64,000 nucleotides of DNA from Pegoplata infirma. Taxonomy: Eukaryota; Arthropoda; Insecta; Diptera; Anthomyiidae. Position numbers and translations under genes: made by a program. Shown piece by piece: positions 1 to 10,228 of this stretch. The number at the start of each line of letters is the position of its first letter. Position 1 is the first letter of the stretch. The stretch covers positions 124,669,347 through 124,733,346 of the forward strand of contig OY992537.1 in assembly GCA_963921195.1 (NCBI GenBank), given 5' to 3'. Below the pieces are notes generated by a model. That model saw only the letters and a list, made by a program, of their open reading frames with translations, was not told the DNA's origin and made no database searches.

Positions 1-264
1 TTTTGCTTATTTACGAACTTAACCAACCGAGGAACATAAGACATATTCGTGCCAAATGTCGGGAGTATACCTCCTTTATTTTGGACTGCATCGTGTTAAC
101 TACAGACGGACAGACGAACGGACATCGCTTGAATGTCTTAGAATCGATCACTGATCATAAATATATATACTTTATGGGGTCCTAGACCGATATTTTAATG
201 CGTTACACACGGAATGACAAAGCTAGTATACCCCCATACTGTAGTTGGAGGGTGTAAAAATAGA
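1..264 (-). mobile_element. DINE-1/HINE-like element, subfamily A, cut by window edge
   Basis: The 5' half of a Helentron-associated non-autonomous element read on the minus strand. The 5' terminus lies at 229-264, where GTATACCCCCATA and TGGAGGGTGTAAAAA form the subterminal inverted repeat. Next come GGTCCTAGACCGATATTT (178-197), the AT-rich ATAAATATATATACTTTATGG block and a GACGGACAGACG tract near 105. The same order recurs in about ten other places here and matches the layout known for Drosophila DINE-1. The 3' hairpin end lies outside the window. It has no coding capacity. Confidence 0.75.
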
Positions 265-340
265 ATGAATTGTGATCACATCTCGAATTATGGCTTAAAA
301 GTTGCGTAATTTATAGTAGATTTTTTAGACTTAAAAAAAA

Positions 341-1034
341 AAAACAAGTGAGAGTGTTAAATTCGGCTGTGCCGAATCTATAATACCCTCCAACATATAA
401 AAAAAAATTAAAAAAAAAAAATTGCAGGGGCGTTTTTTTTGGGGGTCAGTAGGGGTCATTGGGGGACACATAACACCATGCGGTAAATGTTTAAAAATTC
501 GTTTATTATGTTTTTTGACCTTCAATAATACAATTTTATTATTATTTAATAACATTTTTGTTATCCACGCCCACAAAGGGGGGGGGCGGTGGAAAAAACA
601 CGATTTTTTTTTATTTCCTAAGTCCAAGTGCAGGGCCCTGAAGTTTTTCTGACATCAAATTGTTTCATTTGCTTAACAAAAACACCAAAAAAAACTGTAA
701 AAATATGGCGTTTTTCTGAGGTTGGTTAAGTTCTTCAAGGGGGAACTTTTTTCCCCCTGGTCCGATTTTGCCCATTTGCGAACTTAAACTGCCTAGGACC
801 TAAAGACACATTTCCGCCAAACTTAACGAGTCTATCTCTTTTATTTTGGACTGCATCGTGTCTTATACAGACGGACGGACGGACATACGGACATACGGAC
901 ATTCTAGAAAAGTCTTAGAATCGATCATAGATAAATAATATATATACTTTATTGGGGGACCCGATATTTCGATGCGTTACAATCGGAATGACAAAGTGAG
1001 TATACCCCCATACTGTAGTTGGAGGGTATAAAAA
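341..1034 (-). mobile_element. DINE-1/HINE-like element, subfamily A, full length
   Basis: A complete copy of about 0.7 kb on the minus strand. On the plus strand it opens with AAAACAAGTGAGAGTG, then the 3' hairpin ATTCGGCTGTGCCGAAT (361-377) and ATACCCTCCAACAT. The middle is G-rich (GGGGGTCAGTAGGGGTCATT) and carries CACGCCCACAAAGGG and AAGGGGGAACTTTTTTCCCCC, itself a small inverted repeat. The 5' side has a GACGGACGGACATACGGACATACG tract and ends TGTAGTTGGAGGGTATAAAAAT. No flanking duplication is visible, as expected for Helentron-type insertion. The short open frames inside are overlapping frames in low-complexity sequence. Confidence 0.8.
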
Positions 1035-1216
1035 TCGGAAAATTTGAGTGAAAGTTGCATTATTTACGTACTAAAACACATCAAAAAAAAAATCGGGTCT
1101 AAAAGTGAGTGATTTGGCCTGAAATGCCCTATGTATAAATAAAGCAAATTATTTCATAAAATTACAAAAGGTTTTGCTAAAAATTTGTTTAAAAATATAT
1201 TAAAACTCAGCAAACA

Positions 1217-2208
1217 CACTAAAAAAAAAGAATTAACTTAAACTTTGGAAAAATTTTCTTCAAAAGAGTTTAAAAATTTTCCCACAATTTAGTTAAATTT
1301 AACTAAAATTTGGGAAATTTTCCAAACTCTTAGGAACAAATTTTAGTTTATGGACTGTTAAATAGGTCATAATTTTCCTTAAATGGAATTCCCTAATAAA
1401 TGGAAGAAATTCTTACCGCCAAAGAAATTTTCCCTAAATAATTGAAAAAAATCTTTATTTTTAAGCCATATTTCTCAAAACAAAATTTAGTTTAAAAAAT
1501 TCAGTTTTAGGACGTAATTTCCTGCCAATTAGTGCATCATATTTATCTTCTTTAATTTGAGGAATTTTTTTCCACAAGTTTAGTAAATTTTTCATAACTT
1601 GAAATTGTTTTGTTGATTTATTTATTTATTTTTTTTCATGCTTGCTTGTAGTTCACATTTTGTTTATTATTTGTAGTATATGAAAAAAAGAGTTTGGTCT
1701 TGTATAACAAGTAATAAATTTAATATTTACATTTTTTTCTACACATGTATGTGTTGGGGAAAAATAATATTTTTATCACAACAAAGGCCTTGGCTTTGGC
1801 GTGTTTTCCCATAGTCTGGGAACAAACGTCAAAGACAAAGTCTTTGTTGTAATTGAACTTTAAAAACTAATAAAATTTATTACTTGACTATAAGAAATAA
1901 ACGTTTTTTATATTTATAATAAAAAATGTACATAATGAGAATTCTGTGTGTCTTCACATGCTATTCTATAAATAAACCAATAAAAAATATGAAATTAACT
2001 AATTTTTAGGAAAAATTTCCTCATCAGAAATGTGTTTCTTAACTAAAAAATTGGAATTTTTTCCCATTTTCTAGTTCAAATTGGTCCTTATTTTTAAGAA
2101 AAATATGGACTAAAAAGTAGGAATACATGGCAATGGAGCTAAATCATTATCAATTTTCCTTGGATTTAGTTAATTTTTCCATTTTTTAGTTAGTTTTTTT
2201 TTTGAGTG
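1217..2208. mobile_element. CACTCAAAA-type inverted-repeat element (copy 1)
   Basis: Terminal repeats are CACTAAAAAAAAAG at the left and the complement of TTTTTTTGAGTG at the right, flanked by CA on both sides (1215-1216 and 2209-2210). Other copies in the window are flanked by TA. The subterminal parts are dense in a recurring word and its complement, roughly GGAAAATTTTCC / TTTAGTTAAA, at 1225-1600 and again at 2005-2190. The middle holds a separate strong hairpin (1778-1850). No transposase is visible, so this is a MITE-like, non-autonomous element of unknown superfamily. Confidence 0.6.
1778..1850. repeat. Imperfect hairpin, about 34-bp arms
   Basis: The left arm starts ACAACAAAGGCCTTGG and the right arm ends AAAGTCTTTGTTGT. 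Read as RNA the arms pair along about 34 bp with a few mismatches and G-U pairs, closed by a short loop around CCCATAGTCTGGG. It lies in the centre of an inverted-repeat element, so it may be the remnant of a smaller insertion. A small-RNA precursor is possible but untested. Confidence 0.55.
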
Positions 2209-3536
2209 CAGAATTAGTAAAACGCAGTAAAATATCTGTTACTAGCTGTTTTGCACCCGGCGTTGCCGGGTTGAAAAAATATTATTTAATGAATGATTTT
2301 TTTTATTACTCAGTTTATCTACCGCTTCATCACTCTTCATCATGGACGTATTCAGGGGGGGGGCCCAGGGGGCCCGGGCCCCCCCCTTTTGGATTGAAAA
2401 TTTTTAAAAAATTAATTCTCTTCAACACATAATACAAGTAACAAACATAAATTTTTTAGTATTGCAAATATTTTGGTTTTTGAAGAAAATTTTTAATATC
2501 TTTTTATAAAAACTCTTGATTTTATTAAATTTTCGTTTTCAAAAAGTGATTTATATCGAAATATCTGTAAAATATATGTCGAAAGCACATTATATTGGGT
2601 TTATTTAATGACACTTATGCATCAGGATCCTGAAAACAGTTTTCTGTACAAAATTTCAAACTCTGAGGTTGTAAGAGCCTTTTTCTTTATTTAAAGTCTC
2701 AGGTTCTGAGATATTATTTCCAACAAAATTCTTAGATTTTGAAAAAAAAATTCTAAAGAAAATTTTCATAAATGAATGTGGGTGTGGAGCAAGGTGCTAT
2801 AATCCAAAAACCAAATTGTATAGGAGAAGCAAAAAACTAAATAAGTCGCGAAAAAAAATAAATTTCTTAATTTTCTTTTTGCAAATCGACAAAGATTGAC
2901 CATTTGCATCTATGCACTGTGGGCCAGGATTTCCATTTTTTGGCCAATAAGGTCTGTAAGGCAACACATATTTAAAAATATTTTTTCAGAATGTCAACAT
3001 CTTGAATTTTGTGCACCTTTAATATCTTTTTATTGTAGCTTAAAGTTTTTTTTTTGTATGAGGTTAAAGTTAAAGTTTGAGATTTTTTTATATTTTGTAT
3101 TCATGAAACAAATAATTTTTTTTTGTACTTCAACACAACATTTTTTCAAATTTTCTGCGAAGTTGTCCTAAAGACATACCTGTTAGTCCAACACATGAGA
3201 TAAACTGCCAAAAAGTAAATTAAAAGTATATATTTTTTTTAATAAATTATAGAAATTCATACTTTTGTTGAAATCCGCCTTTTTTCAACACCAAAGTCCA
3301 AAAAAGTCCAAACGATATTGACTAACCTCGAATTACGATCTGTCTCTGACAATGTACTCTATTCACATTTTTGCGACCCTGTGCGACCGTTCATAAACTT
3401 CTGACATAGAGGCAATAAACCAAAATATGGGGTTTTTGAAATGCCCTAAAATGGAACTTCAAAATTGTTTTGATATTTTTGTTTTTATTGATTTCTAATA
3501 AAAAATGTCCCACTTCGACAACATTGGCGTGATAAC

Positions 3537-3897
3537 TGGAGATAAGCGCGTGAGTGAATTTTGACTCACGTTCACTCACTCTCACGCAAAAGAAAAAACA
3601 TTATTTACTCAATCGTTTTTATTTTCTCACACTTACTCACTATTTACGTGAGTAAACAAAACACCACTCACGTGTGACTCACGCGCACGCGTAACTCACG
3701 CTAAGCATTTCAAACACAAAATTATTGTAAAAACTGAATTAATACACTTATATAATTTTGACTCACGCAAAAAAATGACACTCAATACGAATCACTCACG
3801 CAAAAAATGTCTCACTCACTCGTCACTCGCGAACAAATAATTTGAGACACGCTCACTTTCGATCACGCGTGATTCGCGTGACCAGCGCCCATCTGTA
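3537..3897. mobile_element. Small hAT-type MITE rich in CTCACG motifs
   Basis: The ends TGGAGATAAGCGCG and the complement TACAGATGGGCGCTGG form a short inverted repeat. The flanking octamers GTGATAAC (3529-3536) and GTGCTAAA (3898-3905) agree at 6 of 8 positions. The body is packed with ACTCACG/CGTGAGT motifs in both orientations. Its right part is repeated downstream: the block from about 3751 recurs from about 3954 (offset near 203 bp) up to about 4120, including the CCAGCGYCCATCT end. The repeated right end suggests a partial tandem duplication after insertion. Confidence 0.5.
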
Positions 3898-4323
3898 GTG
3901 CTAAACATTAAAGCGGGGAATGCATTTAAGCGGGCATATATCAATACAATTAAATAATTTTGACTCACGCAAAAAAAAAGCACTCACTACGAATCACTCA
4001 CGCAAGAAATGTCTCACTCACTTATCACTCATGAACAAAAAATTTGATTCACGTGACCAGCGTCCATCTCTAGTACTAAACACCAAAAATGGGAACGCAT
4101 TTAAGCGGGCATATTTTGGCGATAGCATTTTCAATTTGTATATTTAGGATGGCATTATTTGTATATTTAGGATGGCAAATGCTTGGAAATAAAAGAGTGC
4201 TCTCTTAAATGTTCCACTGAATATATTAACTTTTTGGCGCATTTGAAAGAGAAATATTTTATTAAAATTTTCTGATAAAAGCAAAAAAGGAATTTATAAA
4301 ATCAATAATTTAAATATCTTGTC

Positions 4324-4850
4324 CGTCACATTGGATTCGCTATTTTGAATTTTGAATATTTGATTCTGAACTCAGATTTGGCATCCGAAAAACCATTAAA
4401 ATCAAACAACAGAAAAAATGTTATATTTTATTTGTCGCCATATTGGATCCTCCATTTTGACTTAAAAATATTGGAGCTCATATTCGTAATTACCGTCCCT
4501 AAATACATCGAAAATGATTAATTTTAGTACAATTAGCTAAGAATTACAAAAGCATATCCGCCATATTGGATCCGCCATTTTGAATTTCGAATCTGAAATT
4601 CCAAAATCGGTTTTAACATCCGAAAAACCATTAAAATCGAAGTTTTTGGCAAAAAAAAAAAACAAAATATAAAAAATCTTAAATTTAAATTTGTCGCCAT
4701 ATTGGATCCGCCATTTTGAATTTTAAAAGTCTGAGCTCATATTCGTTATTAACGAACCCAAATACATCGACAATGATTATAGTAAATACAATAAGCGAAG
4801 AATTAAAAAATCATGTCCGCCATTTTTGATCCGCCATTTTGAATTTTGAA
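4324..4850. repeat. Tandem repeat with alternating (dimeric) units
   Basis: The core CGCCATATTGGATCCGCC followed by ATTTTGAATTTTGAA recurs near 4324, 4433, 4558, 4691 and 4817 (spacing 109-133 bp). Units alternate. Type 1 (4324, 4558) continues with a block ending CATCCGAAAAACCATTAAAA. Type 2 (4433, 4691) continues with GGAGCTCATATTCGT and AAATACATCGA. The true period is therefore a dimer of about 258 bp. It lies inside the 2341-9479 hAT-like element. Confidence 0.65.
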
Positions 4851-6245
4851 ATTTTTTTCCAGAATCGTGATCAGCGATCCTTTAACATCCATATGTAATA
4901 CTTTTTTCACATATAGGTTAAGCGGTCTATTTATGGCCAAAATTCAGGGATGCTGGCCCACAGTGCTATGTACAAAATTTCATAAAAATAGAATGAGCGG
5001 AAGTTACAAAAAATTGCATGTGAAATTTTGTTCTAGTGGAATAAGGTGCTATGTTACAATTTCTACTAGGAATTTCAATACATTTGCTAAGTAGTTTCAT
5101 GTTTTTTGTGATATTTTTTAAAAATTAAAATTTGGCATGATGAATTCTGCAAAATTTAGACGGGGTCCAGCAATACTAATTTTTATATAAGAATAATAAA
5201 AGGGTAGTTAATTTATCAAAAACAAGTGGTTTATGGTTTATTTTGAACAGATGTTCGCGTAATGGGTTAAAAAAAATTTGCACAATTTATAATATAAGTT
5301 ACTAACTACTCATTTTTATAGTTTAAACTCAAAAATTGGATAAATTATCTAAATCCGCCCTTAGTATTTCGTAAAACAATATTGTGTTTTTGTATGGATA
5401 TAGCACCTTTTTCCATATTCTCAATTTAACTATAGATAGATTAGATATAAAAGCGTTTTTTGCCAAACCAATGGGCACATGTTAAAGCCTAGGATGTTTT
5501 CTACACGTTAACCATCTCACATGCAAGAATTTTGATATACCACCTTTAGTTTAACTGCAAAATACATGTTAGTATTCAGTAAAATATTTCCAAAAATAGT
5601 TAAAATTAAACTTTTAAGGTCAATTTTATGACCGAAAACGATTAAGTTTTTAACAAATTTGTTTGCAAATAGGTCGAACTATTGAAGGAAGATACGATTT
5701 TGCAAAAAACACGATTTTCAAAAAATTGGATTTTAGCACCTTCTTCCACACACACATTCATGTAATTTTTAATTTAGCACTTTTTTTTAAAAATGGTGTT
5801 TGAATTAAAAAACTGCAGTTTTAAATATTAAAAAACGACTTAGGACAATATTCAAACTGAAAAAAAAAATCGATTGTTTTTTTAAATATTGCGCTAACGC
5901 AATAATATGTAAGAGTAGATAGGGTGACCATTTTTTTCTGAAATCAAATCAGTACGCCCAATTATTTTTTTAATGAATTAACTCTCTAAAACCTCTTTCT
6001 ATGGGAAAACACTGATGATTTTTTCAACATTCAAACAATTTCTGTTAAACTAACAAACTTGTGGTCAATTCATATTTCAGTAAAAACAACTGCTAAAAAA
6101 CCACTGCCATATTTTGCAAAAAAAATAGTTGACTTCAAACAACTTCATTTGAGCTATTTGATCGTTTCAGCTGAGACAATAAAACAAAAACACACAGGTA
6201 TTGCAAATAAGAATGTCCCTCAGATTCTGGGAACTTTTTCCCACA

Positions 6246-6733
6246 CACTCAAAAAAACCTTGTAAAATTACAAGAAAAACTTGTAACTTTTTTTTATTTG
6301 TTACCTCCTATTTGACAAAATTTCCTAGTAATTTTAGAAGATTTTTACCATAGAGAAGATTTTTACAATAATTTTGTAATTTTACAAGGTTTTTACCAAT
6401 AAAATTGAAAATTTACAAATGTTTTGACACGATAAAATTTATAAAGAGGTTTCGTAATTTTACTAGACTTTTCTACCTCCTATTTTACGAGAATTCCTAG
6501 TAATTTTACAAGCTTTTTGCTAATAATTTTGTAATTTTACAAGCTTTTTGCCAATAAAATTGTAAATTTACATTTTTTTGGCGCAATTAAAATTACAAGA
6601 AATTCTCCTGAATTTAATACATTTTTTTTTGTAAAATTATCTTGGAAATTTGTAAAATTACAAAAAAAATTGTAAAATTACAAAAAACAATGTAAATTTC
6701 GATTTGTTAAAAAACAATTAAAACTGTAAAATA
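6246..6733. mobile_element. CACTCAAAA-type element (copy 2), left part
   Basis: It opens CACACTCAAAAAAACCTTG and is dominated by the self-complementary word TTGTAAAATTACAA and variants (at least ten occurrences). The same word fills the element at 49236-50930, so the two belong to one subtype. The Helitron at 6734-8415 interrupts it. Similar sequence resumes at 8416 (TTGGTAAAATGGG) for perhaps 80 bp, but I could not place a right terminus. Confidence 0.5.
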
Positions 6734-8415
6734 CTAGCAGGCCCGCCCGGAACTTTGTCACCGGTAATAACAAATACGGAATTAAAGAAGCATCAGGATT
6801 AGAGTTCCCATTTCTAAAATTGTCCCCTGCAGAATCTTTATTTTATTAAATTTTTATCGTTGAAGTCTTAAATAAAAACTATTTAAAACAAACAATAAAA
6901 TTCAAACCGCCCCGTTTAGCCCGGAATCATGTTCGTTCCGGTAAAACAATTTCTTGAACATTTTCGAGCTCTTATATCGTTATTATTGATATCCTTTCAT
7001 TCCCCGTATCATTCCATTCCCCGTTCTATTCCATTTCGTTCCCTGTTCTATTCGTTTCAATTCATTGAATTCCAATTCATTGCGTTCCATAACATGCGTT
7101 GAAGAAATAATGATGTTTTGGGCAGGAGGATCCCACATTTCAAGTTTCTATGACCAATATTTCAGGAGATAGAAAAGGTTACAAAGTTCACTTCTTTTCA
7201 ACTATTTGCTCCATTAAAATCTGAATTTCCAAAAAGGGCGTTTTCAGAATGTTTTGAAATCGGATGAGTAGTCTTAAAGGTTTTTTAATTTGAAGTGTTT
7301 TGACCCAAAGTGATCTTTAAAATGGGTGCGGCCAATGAAACCTACCCTAACTCACCCTGAAGGAGATTTATAAATATTAGTGAAATCATTTTTGAAACAT
7401 CATAAAAGGTTTCGTCTATTTTAAAGTTTTACGTCGATGAACCCTAGGACCATTCTTAATATTGGAGAAAAAAATTTTTTAAACCGAATTAGTAGTTTCG
7501 GAGATTTTGAAATTTTACGTTTTTTTAACCAAAACTGGGCGTAGAAAGGGTGTGGTTGATGAAAGCTCATGTCCACCCTGAAGTACCATTCAAAATGTAT
7601 ATTGGCGATAAAATTTTTGAAATTGGATGAGTAGATTCATAATATTTAAATTTTACGTTTTTCGTGCCAAAAGTGGGCGTATAAATGGGCGTGGTCAATG
7701 AAACTCAGCATATTTCCACCCTAAAGAACCATACTAAGCTTTGGTGGAAAAATTTTGGAAATCATATGAGTAATTTAGAAGATTTTTAAATTTTAGGTTT
7801 TTTGGCCAAAAAGTAGGCGAAGAAGTGGGCGTGGTCGATGATTCCCAGCCTATGTCCACCCTGGAGGAACACTCTAAATATTGGTGAAAAAATGTTTGAA
7901 ATCGGATGAGTAGTCTCATAGATATTTAAATTGTAAGTTGTTTGCCAAAAGTGGGCGTTAAAGTGGGCGTGGTCGAAAAATCCTACACTATGTCCACTCT
8001 GGAGGAGCACTCTAAATATTGGTAAAAGCATTTTTTAAATCGGATGGGTAGTTTCAAAGATATTTAAATTTTAAGTTTTTTGCCAAAAGTGGGCGTAGAA
8101 GTGGGCGTGGTCGATGAAACCCAGCATATGTCTATCTTGAAGGACCATTCCAAGTATGTATTGGTAAAAAAAATTTTGAAATCGGTTTAGTAGTTTTGAA
8201 GATTTTTAAATTTTACGTTTTTTGTCAAAAAGTGGGCGTAGAAGTGGGCGTGGTCGATGAAACCTAGCCTATGTCCGTCCGGGAGGAACACTCTAAATAT
8301 TGCTGAAAACTTTTTTGAAATCGGATGAGTAGTTCCGGAGATTACTTTCTACAAACAAACAAACAAACAAACAAAAAAACATACAAACATTACCTCTTTA
8401 TAATATTAGTATAGA
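6734..8415 (-). mobile_element. Helitron, non-autonomous, nested
   Basis: On the minus strand the 5' end is TCTATACTAATATTATAAAG at 8415, flanked by A, followed by GAGGTAATG and a (GTTT)n tract (complement of 8352-8376). The 3' end is GGGCGGGCCTG then CTAG at 6734-6737, followed by T. These are the A|TC...CTRR|T boundaries of Helitrons. The interior carries the tandem array at about 7530-8340 and, towards the 3' end, CCCGTTTAGCCCGGAATCAT, a block also present at about 60265-60290. No Rep/helicase is present. Confidence 0.7.
7530..8340. repeat. Degenerate tandem array, about 140-bp unit, inside Helitron
   Basis: The unit contains GTGGGCGTGGTCGATGAAA, then TATGTCCACCCTGGAGGA, CACTCTAAATATTGG, and GAAATCGGATGAGTAGT. 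The anchor GGGCGTGGTC (or variant) lies near 7551, 7687, 7828, 7966, 8103 and 8247, a spacing of 136-144 bp. A weaker unit precedes at about 7310. The period is not a multiple of three and units contain stops in all frames, so this is non-coding. Confidence 0.75.
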
Positions 8416-8819
8416 TATAGATTGGTAAAATGGGATTGCGAGACTTTTCCTAGTAATTTGAGAAAGTTTTTTTAACTTTATCTTTTAGAAGACTTCCAAA
8501 ATAATACGCACATGTTTCTTTAAATAGCCCTGATGGTCTGAGCACTTTTTCAAATAAATTCGGATTACATTACCTCATCGAACATCTCAGAATCATTTGG
8601 ATTCATGCAAGTACATTTTTTTCTTAAAATATGGAAAGTCCATCATCCATGAACTTTTCATTACAGAAAACTTTAAAGATTCTGTGCGCCAATCTCATGC
8701 TCAGATACATTTTTGCGTTGGGGAAGCTCTTGATTCACGAACTTTAAGCTCATTATAATTAATTCATTATAAATTATCTCATTGCAGACTTAAGTTATAA
8801 ATCTGTTTTGTATTGAATT

Positions 8820-8968
8820 TTCAAATAAAATAATTTTTTATATTGAAATGTTCAAAAATCAGTACAATCAGTACATATTTTAAAAAATCAGTACAAATCA
8901 GTACAACGTTTTTTGATCAGTACACGTGATCAACAATCAGTACATGTACTGATCAAATCAGTACGAAT
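8820..8968. promoter_or_regulatory. Cluster of subterminal AATCAGTACA motifs in hAT-like element
   Basis: The motif ATCAGTACA or its close variants occur about eight times within 150 bp at the right end of the 5920-8978 element, and once in the left end (5944-5957). Clustered subterminal repeats are transposase-binding sites in characterised hAT elements. That function here is inferred from position only. Confidence 0.4.
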
Positions 8969-9784
8969 GGCCAGCCTAACAGTAGAGACGTCAAAATCGC
9001 TAAGGCATTATCAAATTTTTCAAGTCTTAATATCTTGATAACGGAATGTTATACGAAAATTTGGATGGCTGATTTGGAATCAGGTCCTTTATTATGGCTC
9101 TTACGTGAGAATACATAGCAATAATGACTAAATAAGACTTTTTTAAATTTTCAAACGTGAATATCTCAAAAATGGAATCCGATTACGAATTCGTAATAGT
9201 AGAACCATAAACATGCCTAAATTAAATTGAATTTTCAAACGCAAATATCAGAAATATGTTAAACTATTAAAATATTTGGTAATATAATTTGGAATCAGGA
9301 AAGCTAAATCAATTTTGTTCATATTTTGTTTTTTTTTGTTTCTCAGAATATTTTCTATAGCAAACTTCTCATATTTTGATACATTTTTTTCAATAAAAAA
9401 TCTCAAGGATGGTAGTCCTAGATGAGAAAAAAAAATTGAGTTGGGCCCCCCCCTTTTCAATTTCCTGGATACGTCGCTGCTCTTCATAAACCTATTCATA
9501 AGGGTAGAAGGATTCTTTTTTCGATTTCGCTTAGGGTCGAGGTTTGGAACAGTTGGGGTAACAACAAATTATTCAACTTGTGGATAACTTTTATTGGGTT
9601 CCTGTGTTGACTTTAAAATAGGGAAGCTTCGAACAAAGTGAAAAAAATATTTTATTATTTACTCAAAATATTATTTAATATTAGGACAGTACTGAAAAAT
9701 CATTTTATGGTAAACGAAAAACTTTGTTGGGCTGTAAAAAATTTAAATTTTTTTAACAAAATATTTTAATTAGTTTTAGTTTTA

Positions 9785-10228
9785 GTTTTATTTAAGCATG
9801 ATTACGGAACACGCAGGAAAAAATTTAATTGTAGGGCAAAGCAGCGTGCCAATATAGGCCTCTTTGTCCAACACGATCTCATGGTTTTCACCTCGGTTAA
9901 TACTATCTGTGCTGACAATGGGTTTAGCTGTTTAAGCGTGATTGCAGAAAAAGCTGAAATAACGTTCATTAAAATACAAATGACGTGTCATTTTCAGCCC
10001 CTTTGTCCAAAAGCGCTCTATTGTAGCTCATAGTTTCTGCCTCGATCAGCACTATCTGTGGTAAAAAAAAAAAAAATTAAAAAAATCGGTTCAGCAGTTC
10101 ATACGTGATTACAAAACGGGCAGAAATAAATTTAAATGCAATACAAAGGGGCGCGGCATTTGACGCTCCATTTTTCGATCGCCCTCTATGGTGTCTCATA
10201 GTTTTCGCCTCGGTTAATACTATCTGTG
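9785..10228. repeat. Outer-Helitron tandem array, left part (about 150-bp units)
   Basis: Three units, each with TTCAGCNGTTTAAGCGTGATT, a GGCAGAAA block, CCCTTTGTCC, TCATAGTTTCCGCCTCGG and ACTATCTGTG. The CCTCGG anchors are near 9892, 10042 and 10210. The array continues at 11473 after the LINE insertion. On the minus strand each unit contains a GAACCGATTT stretch, the same phrase found in the Helitron at 60378. Confidence 0.7.

Larger units (their letters stand above)
5920..8978. mobile_element. Second hAT-like element, nested
   Basis: The left end is TAGGGTGACCATTTTTTTC and the right end is the complement of TAGGCTGGCCATTCG. Flanking octamers AGAGTAGA (5912-5919) and ACAGTAGA (8979-8986) match at 7 of 8. 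Both ends are followed inward by AAATCAGTACG-type sequence, and the right end carries a cluster of AATCAGTACA motifs. It was invaded by an inverted-repeat element (from 6246) and a Helitron (6734-8415). Without these it is about 0.9-1.4 kb and non-coding. Confidence 0.65.
2341..9479. mobile_element. hAT-like element with 8-bp duplication, itself invaded
   Basis: The left end is CATGGACGTATTCAGG followed by a G/C-only block (GGGGGGGCCCAGGGGGCCC). The right end is the complement of CAGCGACGTATCCAGG followed by GGGGGGGCCC. The 8-bp target duplication CTCTTCAT is exact (2333-2340 and 9480-9487). Size and 8-bp duplication fit hAT elements. It contains inserts at 3537-3897 and 5920-8978. Internal inverted segments (2771-2806 against 5725-5762; 2911-2935 against 4949-4972) suggest an imperfect foldback body. 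No transposase frame is recognisable; open frames such as 2896-3171 encode low-complexity sequence. Confidence 0.75.

Noticed and set aside
331..652. Overlapping open frames on both strands
   Set aside because: They lie wholly inside a DINE copy, consist of homopolymer-driven codons and are not kept in other copies.
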